In this document: positions 46,291-55,969 of the stretch, piece after piece | Layout: every line of letters begins with the position of its first letter | Numbering within the stretch: the first letter of the stretch is position 1 | Assembly: GCF_020360975.1 (NCBI RefSeq) | Contig: NW_025408678.1 | Location: 2,480,001-2,544,000 of the forward strand | Length of the DNA: 64,000 bases | Direction: 5' to 3' | DNA from: Hirsutella rhossiliensis | Lineage: Eukaryota > Ascomycota > Sordariomycetes > Hypocreales > Ophiocordycipitaceae | Notes under the pieces: model-generated | Told to the model about the DNA's origin: nothing | The model's database searches: none | Seen by the model: only the letters and a program-made list of their open reading frames with translations | Program-made: the position numbers and the translations under genes

Positions 46291-47196
46291 ATGAACGGCG
46301 AAGACCCACCCGAGCGGCCCGATTACATCACCAGCATCATCAACGGCCTCGAGCGGTACAATCCAGAGGCCGTCGGCTCACTCGAGACGTATCTGACGGA
46401 GCAATGCGATCAGAAGTATTGCGACTGCAGTGCCAACCGGACACTGCTGAAGCTGTGAGTGGTGCTCCCCCGCGGGCCAGTGGGCCTTCTCTTCTTGTCC
46501 CATTGTGATGATTAGACGTGAACGTTTCCTATTACCTGATTGCGACGGCTCTTATCGGCCCAGTCTCTCATGAAGTTAGCTATTAGCTCTATCTGACCAG
46601 CCTCTCTCCCCCATCGTCATGCTGCATGTCTGTGCAGGCGCATTAAACTGACTGGCAACAGCTACCAACTTAATCCTGACCGGATCAAGGATGAGGTCGT
46701 CACCAACGTCCTCGTCAAAGCCATGACGCAGTTCCCCTCGGCACAATTCTCTCTCGCACTCCACCTTATCAACCCCTCGGTCGCCGCCACGGGCGAGCTG
46801 CACGAGGCCCTGACCAAGCTGCGCACGCTCAACTCCCAGCTCGAGGGCGCGCAGTACACCCAGTTCTGGGCCAACGTGGACGGCGACGACCTCTGCGCCG
46901 ACCTCGTCGCCGATATCTCGGGCTTCGAGGACATGATCCGGCACCGCATCGCCTTGCTGGTCTCGCAGGCTTTTAGGGAGATTAACCTCAGCCACCTGGA
47001 ATCATGGCTCGGCCTGAGCGAGGACGCCACCAAGAAGTTCGTCATGGATGTCTGCGGCTGGGGGGTCGACGGCGACGGCAGCATCAAGATCCCTTCGAAT
47101 CCGGACAATGAGGCTAAGAAGGCGGAGATTCGCGAGGACGTCAACGTCGACCAGTTTGCGAGGGTGATTCGGAGGTCCTGGGAGACGACCGCATGA
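46291..47196 (+). CDS. Translation initiation factor eIF3 subunit k
   Basis: Non-core subunit of eIF3, absent from budding yeast but kept in moulds. Two exons (46291-46454, 46662-47196) give 232 aa, the family size. The N-terminal HEAT-like half includes ITSIINGLERYNPEAVGSLE and LLKL|YQLNPDRI across the intron, with VLVKAMTQFPSAQFSLALHL; the C-terminal winged-helix (PCI-like) half includes FREINLSHLESWLGLSED. The ATG at 46291 follows a short leader and starts MNGEDPPERPDYI. The intron is 207 bp. Confidence 0.9.
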
Positions 47197-47472
47197 GCAC
47201 TGGACGGTACGCGGGGGGACTTGGTAATCATGCCGAACCATGACGCGAAAGAGCTGCGAGCATGGCGGCATGGCGGCGTGTGGTGGTGGGAGACGAAGGA
47301 TGATTCACGTTTGGCGTTATACAGGACATGTCATTGGAAGTAAAGAGAACGGAGAGAGGAGAGAACGTGGAGAGGAAGAAATGAAGCATCAAGGTCCAAC
47401 AAGCGGACTCAGAATGCAGTCTCTTGGTAAACGTCATGCCTCGTCGTCTCCGTCGTCTCATTGGAGCGACGA

Positions 47473-48810
47473 TCACTTTTGCTTGGTCAACTCCTCCCAC
47501 TGCACGCCAACCCATTCCTCGAGATAGCCAGCGTCGCCCGGGGCGGTATGTCTAGGCACACAGTCGCGCCCGCAGACGCCGACAATGATGGTACCCCACT
47601 CCATGCCCTCGAGGCTCAGGTCACCAGCCTCAAGCTCAGTAATGGCATTGGGAGTCAACTGCACCTCAAACACGCGGCGGGCGCCGCAGTTTGCGCACCC
47701 AGGAATAGCACTTGCGCCGGCGGCGAGGCGCTGCCCCACGCAGTCCGTCTTGGAGTAGAGCAGCGGCGCGCCGGCAAACTCGTAGCGAATGACCTGGTCC
47801 GGGTTCTGCGCGAGGCGGTCGGCGAATTTCTGGAACGCCGCGTCCATGGCCGACTCAAAGGCCTCGCGGTCGAGCGCCGACGGCTCGGGCGCGTCGGCGT
47901 CGTCGAGGCGCGCGTGGTCGGGCACCTTTTCCGGCGTCGGGTCCAGCGTCTCGTAGTCGGCGTCGGACAGGTACGACGTCGGGTATGGCTTGGGCTGCTC
48001 CGCGGCCTCGGGCCATGGCTCGGCGGCGGCGGCGGCGGCGGCGGCGGCGACGGCTGAGTGGGACGGCGGCGTCGGCGCGTTCAGGGTGAGGCTTTCGGCA
48101 AAGGTCTTGGTGAGGGCCGGCACCGGTGACTGGGCCTTGTTCCCCGTGCTGGACGCTGGCTCGCTGGCAAAGGGGTTGCTGTGATTGTTGGAAGAGGCGA
48201 GCGGCAATGATGACGGGGGCGCAGAACTGAATGGATTCACGTTTGTCGCAAACGGATTCCCTCCACTCCCCAGGGCCTTTGCGCCCCCAAACAGAGCATC
48301 GCCCAGTCCGCCAGCAGGCCCGCTGTCCGTCCGGGGCGCTTCCGCCTCGGATACGTGCGTTCCCTCCTCCCGCGGCAGCGTCTCCCCCTGCAGCGCGCCC
48401 ACCTCGCCCTGCTCCCATACCCTAACGCCCCTCAGTGCGCAGACGCTGCCCTCCTTGCGCCGACAGGCATGTCTGCGACACGCAAGGACGTATAGCCGCC
48501 TCTCGTGGCCCGGGAAGCGCTCGGGCAGCTCCCCGTTGAGCTGCAGCAGCAAGACCATCAAGTCGCCGCAGGCCTTGCACCGTGCGAGGGCCGCTGACGG
48601 TGCCTTTTCGGCTTCGAGCCAGTCCTACACTCACCCACTGTTAGCCGTCAAAGAGCAGCGCCAAAGGGTTTGGGGGGGTGAGAAACGTACGGGACGGCCT
48701 CCCAGTTTGCTAATGGCATCTTCGTCGGCGTCCCTTGACGCGTAGCCAAGGAGAACGTTTGTCTCTGTGTAGTCTCCCTCGGTCGAGTCGGAGTCGTAGT
48801 CGGTGGCCAT
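47473..48810 (-). CDS. TSR4: Tsr4/PDCD2-like ribosome assembly protein
   Basis: Cytoplasmic chaperone-type factor for ribosomal protein uS5 (Rps2), needed for 20S pre-rRNA processing. Two exons (48810-48691, 48624-47473) give 423 aa. The N-terminal part has TNVLLGYASR and SKLGGRP|DWL (read across the intron), then CKACGDLMVLLLQLNGELPE and a Cys/His-rich RRLYVLACRRHACRR. The C-terminal PDCD2_C domain has YEFAGAPLLYSKTDC, CANCGARRVFEVQLTP and MEWGTIIVGVC. Between them lies ~120 residues of low complexity, with NPF repeats (NPFATNVNPFS, SNPFAS) and a nine-Ala run. NPF motifs are unusual in this family and may be chance. Confidence 0.88.
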
Positions 48811-49126
48811 TGTGTCCGACCAGGCAAGCCTTGATCGAGCCGTGGAAGCTTGCGATGGTGGGGGTTCGTCTTTGATTTTTTGATTTTTTTCTTACATGCG
48901 CCTGAGGCGGAGGGGCCCTGAGCAGGGGAGGGGCTCTACCTACTTAGTGCCCGATCATCCCCCTTCAGGCCCCTGTCGGCACTCTGTACTGAATAGTACC
49001 TACCGTCGTCAATGTTGAAGGCATGCCTGTCAGGCTTTGATACATGCACATGGATCCATAATGTATCAGAGCCGTTGTAGCTCGTCTAATGCAAGTCTAA
49101 ACACCACATCAACTACCTTCCCCCAT
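48811..49126. other. TSR4 promoter and CCT6 3' region
   Basis: 316 bp between two minus-strand genes. It contains TACCTACTTAG and TAGTACCTACC, weak versions of the recurrent TACCTAGG motif. No gene. Confidence 0.5.
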
Positions 49127-51050
49127 TTACATGTGGTCGTCGGGCCCATCCATGCCCGGGCCCGGTCCGCCTTGCCTGCCCATCTGTCGAGCCTTCAGCA
49201 ACTCATCGCAGAGCAACAGGTTCGACGCGATGCTCGAGCTCGACGCAATCGAGTTCCTCAGCACGCGGAACGAGTCGAAGACGCCCTCGAGCTCGGGATC
49301 CATCGTCTCGCCAGTCTCCAGGTTCAAGCCAACCACCTCGCCCTCGGAATGCTCATCCCGCATCGTGGCAACTGCGTAGTCAGGTCAGTCAAAGGGGCTC
49401 CATGCACGTTGGATCAAGAAGCACTTACGGGCATCCTGAATGTCGTGTCCCGCATTGGCGGCTAGGGTCTTGGGAATGATGAGAAGCGCGTCGGCAAAGG
49501 CCTCCACGCCCCATTTCGCCTTGCCCTTGACCGTCTTGGAAAACGCGTCGCTCTTCAGGTGAGTGGCGCAGGCCACCTGGAAAGCTCCGGCGCCTGGCAC
49601 GACGCTCTTGTCGACAATCATGTTGTACACGCTCCTCAGCCCGTCTCGGACGGCGTCCGTCACTTGGGAGATGGTGTGTTGGTTAGGGCCTTTGATCATG
49701 ATGGTGACCGACTTGGGGTCCTTGACCTCCTCCACAAACGTGTACTTCTCCTCGCCCAGCGTCTGCTCATAGACGAGGCCGGCCCAGCCCAGAACTTCGG
49801 GGGACAAGTCGTCGACGCTGTTCTGAGAGGTGCCGCCGCATATCAGCTGCAGCCGCTCCATGTTTCTCCGCTTGGCCCGACGAAGCGCCAGGATGCCATT
49901 CTTGGCCAGCACGTCCAAAGAGAGAGGGTCGATGCCCTTCTGGTTGATGATGACAAAGTTCTTCTTGCCGTCGGTGCCGCAGAGCTCCTGCTTGAGCTCC
50001 ACAATCTTCTTGAGCTTGGCGTCGATGAACCGGCGTTCGCTCTCCACCAGCTTATCGCGCTGGTCGGCGTTTGAGTAGAAAAAGCCCGAGTTGATCTCCG
50101 TCTTCTCGTACTCGAGGCCGACGTTGAGGGTCAGGATATAGCAGTTCTCCAGTCGCTTCGGCATGTCTGGATGCCGGGCGCCGTGGTCCAGAGCAAGTCC
50201 CCGAATCAGCTGCGTGTCTGAGGCTGAGCGATGCTGCATCTTCATAATCTCCACCATGTGCAAGTCGGGCTTAGCGGGCGCTTGGTAGATGGCAAGCACG
50301 GCGTCGACAATGTCGGGGGTGAGCTTCTGGGCCAAGCTGGCGTTGAGCTTGGTGGCGAGGGAGGTGCGCGCGACGTTGAGGAGCAGTTCTCGGTCCACCT
50401 CTTTGGGCAGCTTGAAGGAGTCCAGGAACTGGCGCAGCATTGTCAGTCTTTACGCAGAGAGGTGAGCGTCCCGAGACACGAACCTTGAGCGCCTCGATCT
50501 TTGCAATCTCGAAGCCGTCGGTGATGATCCGGGGATGCAGTCCTTCCGAGATGTACCGGTCTGCCTGCTTCAACAGCTCGCCGACCAACAGCACGACCGA
50601 GGTGGTGCCGTCTCCGCAGATGTCGTCTTGCGCTGTCGCGGCTCGGGCAATCATGACGGCCGTCGGGTTCTGGATCTGCATCTCGCGCAGCAGCACGTTT
50701 CCGTCCTTTGTGAGCTTGATCTGTGTCTGGCGTCAGCACGGGGGCTTGTTCTCCTGAGGCGTCGAGGCCGCTGTACCTGTCCAGCACCGTCGACGAGCCT
50801 GGAAAGCAGTCAGCAAATGGCGACTTTGTGCAAGCTGGAAAGCATCTCTCCTCACATCTTGATGGTGCCCAGAGGCCCCAGGTTGGACTTGAGGACATCC
50901 TGCAAGCCCACGCCGGCATTGATGTTGACCTTGAGAGCTTCGCCCCTCCTCTGCAGCAAGTCGAGTTAGCACGTGTCGGGCCAGCTGGGGCCTTCTGCAA
51001 AGACGTACGCGGGACTCGGCCTTTGGGTTGAGCAGTTGCGCGGCCGACAT
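49127..51050 (-). CDS. CCT6: CCT/TRiC chaperonin subunit zeta
   Basis: One of eight subunits of the cytosolic chaperonin that folds actin and tubulin. Six exons (51050-51009, 50950-50856, 50798-50777, 50720-50484, 50428-49429, 49371-49127) give 546 aa, matching yeast Cct6. Landmarks: [42 protein letters not shown], the ATPase motif GDGTTS at ~88, [46 protein letters not shown] and [10 protein letters not shown]. Exon 3 is a 22-nt micro-exon coding the start of LVDGAGQ; skipping it would shift the frame. Introns crowd the first 450 bp, as in many fungal chaperonin genes. Confidence 0.94.
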
Positions 51051-51458
51051 TGTGATGCTTGGAGGCTAAATTGTCGGCGTCGGATGGATGCTGGTGTGGT
51101 GTCGCGGCAACAGGTACCCGCACGAAGTGATGAAATGGAGGCGCTGGGCTTTTTTTCTGCCCCTCCCACTGAGAGCGGTGAGGCCGGACGCTGCTCGGTG
51201 AGGGGCCAATCAGAGAGCTCTGGTTCCTAGACGTGCAATCGAGAATCATGGCGAGGCCAACAAGTATCTTGCGCAATTAGAAGAAGCGTCAATTCATTGC
51301 TTTGCTGCTTTGCTCTTCCAATTCCTCGTTCGGAAGAATATTCTGTCATTTATCTTTGGCCGCGCGGCCGCATCATTTCTCACCAGCTTCTTCATTCTGG
51401 TCTAGCAGTCTTCATGCCCAAACACCAGACCCCATATTCCTCCCATGGGTTTGCGATA
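51051..51458. promoter_or_regulatory. CCT6 promoter and MYND gene 3' region
   Basis: 408 bp. A consensus HAP-type box GCCAATCAG lies at about 51207-51215, some 160 bp upstream of the CCT6 ATG. The rest appears non-coding. Confidence 0.45.
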
Positions 51459-54400
51459 TTAGTTCCCTCTTTTACACTCTGTGCGATGCTTCTTCCAGTC
51501 CTTCTTCTGACACTCTTCCGAGCAATACTTGGCCCGCATGCACCTCGTGCACTTCTTCAACGTGACAGCCTGGGCCCCTCCCTCCCCCCTGCCGCAACCA
51601 TGACACCTCTCACTGATGGTCGTCTGAGGCGCGGCCCCGTCCATCATGTCTGCAAATGACGAGTCAACCGCGTCCTCGACAAAGGGAACGGCATATGTTG
51701 GGCTGATGGCGACGCGGACCGCGTTCGGTGCCGCCGCATCCCACTCCGGGAGCGACACAAAGTCCTTGGGCAGTTTGCCATTGCCGCAGGAACAGACGAC
51801 CTGCTTGCCCGGCTCGATGCTCAACGGCACTGTAGCCCCTTTCCGCCTGTATTCGCATTTTTGCACATGGCCCCACGTTCGACATCGCTCCACCAGAGAC
51901 GGGAGTGCCCTCTTCCAGAGAATCAGCTCGGCGTCGTTGACGTTGAGCATGCAGCACTCGAGCGATTGAATGATGATCAGGAAAGACTTGAACCGCTCCG
52001 AGGTTATGAGCTCCATCGTGAGCGGGATTACTGCTGCGTCGAGCACGACCGAGGCTGCGTCGCCGTCCAGCCGCATGGCCGACACGAGGATGAGCATGTG
52101 CACGCCGCCCCTTTCCGGGTGGTTTATGGCGAACAAGCCAGTCTGCCCTCCTTGAAGGCCGGAAACAAGCATGAACATGGTGAAAATCGACTCTTTGAAG
52201 TTGACGCGTGGGTTCTCGGATATGCCGCTCTTGGCGTCAGTCACCTTGCGCAGCTGCATTTCTCGAGCTGAAAACTGCAGAGATGTTTGCGTGTTCAGCC
52301 ACCTCATCGCGGCCTTGTCATCCATATTCAAGACAGGGAGATTGACCAAGTTGACATGTGGCGTATTCAACGTCACGGGCAGACCGGCGGGAGACAGCCT
52401 CGTCGGATAGATGAAGTCGGCAAGGCTGTCTGAGACGACTGGGTCGGCCAGAGGTGCGATGACCTCGACATAGCCAGTTGTGCGAGCGATGCGTGTTTTG
52501 CTGTCCGCCTTGGTGACGGGGACGGGAAACCTCAAGGGGCAGACGAGCTCGTCGCGTCCAAAGACGACTTCGATGACAAAGGGGTCCTGCTGCCGCAGTT
52601 CGATCGGGGCCTTGTCCCGTAGAAGACTCTTGCCTCTGCCTGAGGAGATGTCGACGTGGCCCGTCACTGTGGAAATGCGCGATTCCGACGCAGGCACCTC
52701 GGCTGAGATCTTGACCCTCTGATCCTTGCTCTCTTCGCCAGCGGCATCTTCAAATGGCGTCACGCCGCCACAAGCAACGCGATGAGCCGACTGGCCAGGC
52801 ATGAGCCTCGAGACAAACACTCTTTTCTCGTCCCCGAGTCGAGTCTCGAAGACTGACATGGACATGCCGAGGATGGGTCCATATAGCATTGTGCCCTGCG
52901 CCGAGGGCGGTATGGAAAGCCCAAGCAATGCCGTTGTCGGCTCCACCTGGAGCGAGGCTGTGGGAACAACAAAGGAGGCGATCAGAGGCGACGAGCCCTC
53001 CCATCCGAGCTCGTCTTGTTCCATCACAACAGCGGCGTCCTCGCCGGCATTGGACTTGACATTGCCAAAGGTGATGTGCACGACGCTGTATATATTGTGC
53101 CACTGGTTTGTCGCAGCAGGGCTGGCCCTGAGAGAGCCGACAAGCGTGGGCGAGGCTAGCTTGTTCTTTTGGGACAAGTCGTACAGTCGAACAAACGCCT
53201 CTCGGGGCACCACGAATGTGACGGCAACGGCTGGGGGTATATCCCTCCACCCCTTAAGAGGGCCAGCATCAGGCTGCGTCTTGACCTCGTTGAGCAGCCA
53301 CGGCTCCGTGCTGACCCCCAGCAGGTGCATTTGAACGCCAAGTTCCTGTACTTGGTTGCTGGACAGCGCAATCGTGCGGTCCTGTGCGATGGAGTCGAGA
53401 AGGCCCGAGCACACCTGTGACCAGTCGGTCTTGACCCGGCTCTTGACAAGCTGCAGGAGCGTGGCGAAGCTGCCTCTGTGATAGTGGGAGTACGTGGCGC
53501 TTCTCGAGAATGGCGAAGCGGCAGCGAGGCCGGCTCGATAGCTTTCCCACTGGAACATGTCAAGATATATCTGAAAGAGCAGACGGCAGAGGGTCTGGGC
53601 CTCAATGTGCAACCGGCCGCGTCCTCCAAACTGGCCCGAGAACTGGTCGTCTCTCTTCCAGGCCAGGCGGCTGTGCAGTTGCGTTTCCTTGCCTGTGCTG
53701 GACTCTTTGGTCATAAGGCCGAGAAATACTTCAACTACGTGGGACTCGCACTTTGCGTTGGTCCAGTACTGCACGGGGCTGACGCCCAGCAGAAGCGAGA
53801 CGGTCGGCGCGTGTCCGCAGAGAAGGCTGTCAAAGGCCCGCTGTTGCGAATCGTGCCGCTTGATCATCAGCTCCGTGTAGACGGTGGCCCAGGGCTTTTG
53901 CTTCATCAGCGGAGCCGTGGCGATGACTACGTTGAGCGTCCCCAGGTGGTCCGACAGGTTGGAGGTATCAACCATGTCGAACGCCGCCGGGCCCTCGCGG
54001 CCGCTCCCGTAGGCAGTCTCGTCGAGAGCAAGCAGCTTCAGCTCAAACTGGCGCCTGTACCAGTTTGCCGAGGAACTGCCAGAAGCAGAAACGTGCTGCA
54101 GCGTATGGCAGAGGGCGAGTGCCTCTGCCACTGCAAATCGCAGCACAATGCCGCGCTTGACTGCCAGCCGGAACGCGGCGATCCATTCCCGAAACTGCGC
54201 CATGGCCGCCGCACCCGCCCTAAACGCCGGGACCGGATCCTTGAGCTCGAGGGGAGAGTGAGGGGAGAGCGGCGCAAAGGCAGTCGCGAGATGGTAGCCC
54301 AAGATCGGGTCTGTGCCGTAGTGGAGTATCCCATGCTCAGAGACCAAGGCCGCGAACATGGGGTTGGGGACCGGATCCGCAATCTTTCTCGCAGTCACTG

Positions 54401-55195
54401 TGCCCTCGTTCCAGTACTGGTTGCCTGCCCTGACAAGCTCATCCACGGCCGACATTGAAAGGGGGGCCGCAGAGCGCATGGCAGCCAGGTTAGATCCGTT
54501 GCCGAGCTGCCGAGCGCGAGAATCTGTCGAGGCCTTCGAGTGCCGGATGAAGGCGTCTTTGAAGGCCTTGTTGCCGCGGTTCTGGGACCCGCGCATGACA
54601 AGGCGGCAAATTCGACGGACGTCGTCAAGGGTATCGCGGTCGCAGAACTTGAGGGTGCGACCATACGGGCCGTCACGCCATGCCTCGACTGACTTTAGGA
54701 GGGGCAGGATCTTTTCCGTCTGTTGAAGAATGAGCTGTGCGGTGGAATCGTCCAAGTAGAGGTGGTAGTAAATGTCCCAGAGCGAGCCCTCGGTGACCTT
54801 GGCGTCGTCATCGAGGATCAGGGTCAACAGAATGATATTGCGTCCTGGCGAATGTTAATAATGTATATTTCCAGCCATTGTGCGACGAGGTATTCGCTCA
54901 CCAATGATTCGCTCGTCATAGTCACAGCAGGTAATGTCGAGCTTTCGGGGCACTGGATACAGAGTCAGATCACGAAGACGGCAAGAGAGTAAGGCAAAGA
55001 GGCAGGCTAGAAGTGAAGCTCACCGAGTCCACGTTCGACATAAGCTGTAAATAAAACGTTCCTCAAGTCGCCACACCCGAGCGTGAGAATGTCGGCGTCC
55101 TGCCCATGGGGGATGCTTCTTGTCAGGCTGGTCGCGGGCGTGTTGCCGACAGCGTAGAGCCAGCTCAGCCGATTCGCGACGGTTGGAGTCAGCAT
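51459..55195 (-). CDS. DUF4470-MYND zinc finger protein
   Basis: Large fungal protein of unknown function. Three exons (55195-55024, 54952-54902, 54844-51459) give 1202 aa. The N-terminus is a DUF4470 domain (DADILTLGCGDLRNVLFTAY ... PRKLDITCCDYDERIIG), the fold also found at the N-terminus of dynein-assembly factor DNAAF3; LGCGD resembles a methyltransferase glycine motif. The middle ~900 residues have no domain I recognise but contain Cys/Trp-conserved stretches (WGHVQKCEYRRKGATVPLS). The C-terminus is a MYND zinc finger at ~1152-1193, CHGCGRG ... LKKCTRCMRAKYC and CQKKDWKKHRTEC, a protein-interaction module. The start is MLTPTVANRLSW; frames further upstream lack an ATG. Exon 2 is only 51 nt. 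Confidence 0.82.
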
Positions 55196-55969
55196 GTTTG
55201 TGGTTCTTTGCTTGTTCTCGAGGCCGAGCCAGCTTGGCGGATCGAGACGTGGCAATGTCTTGATGCCACAAATACGGCGTTTTGTTTGCTTGGGCGTAGA
55301 GGTGAAGATTCACGGTGAGCGAGGGCGGGCTGAGGTGAAGCCCCCACGGCCTGTAGAAGTTGGGGGCACCAAAGTACTTTTTGGTGGGGGCCAGTTTCGC
55401 CGTCGATTCACTCTGCTCGTCTGTGTCACAACCTACATACAGCATACATCGCTGTTGACTCCACACGAATTGGTAAAGCACGGTTCAACGCAAGTTGATT
55501 CGCATTTCTCTCAGATGCCAAAGCATGTCGTCGGAAACTCCAGCAGCGCAAAACCGCCCAAAGCCCCGTTGCCAGGTCCCTTGGCTCTTAAACAGGAAAT
55601 CAAAATGCAAATCCTTTCGCCCTTGCATCGAAACGGGCCAGTTTTTCTAAGCCAGTCCGTCGTGAATCCTCATATTGTACAGACATTGTCCTGGAGTCTC
55701 CCCCTGACCAACCCGCCAGATTCGCCGCCGCCGCCGCCGCCGTCGTCCCTGTTCGCAACCGCCATTACATCCTTGTCGTGGGGGAGAAAGCTGCCGTGCA
55801 AAGTAACGCGTCGAGAGCGTGGCGCCGAGCCGAGATTGCTCGAGCCGTCGAATCAAAAGGGAATCGAACGAGAAAAACAGTCCCAAAGCTGAGCGTGACG
55901 TTACTTCATAATCAGTACATACCGCGGTTATGTGGCAAGAGAGGCATGTTCAGAAGGCGACTGCATGTT
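55196..55969. other. MYND gene promoter and 3' region of the C2H2 gene
   Basis: About 770 bp between two minus-strand genes. A minus-strand ORF (55481-55020) partly overlaps exon 1 in another frame; it has protein-like patches but no domain and I leave it out. A (CCG)n run lies near 55727-55742. Confidence 0.5.

Noticed and set aside
55020..55481. 154-codon minus-strand ORF with protein-like NLHLYAQANKTPYLW
   Set aside because: It overlaps the first exon of the DUF4470-MYND gene in a different frame and cannot be joined to it by a convincing intron; no domain.
55840..55870. GGGAATCGAAC as an antisense tRNA T-arm
   Set aside because: No cloverleaf can be built around it by eye.
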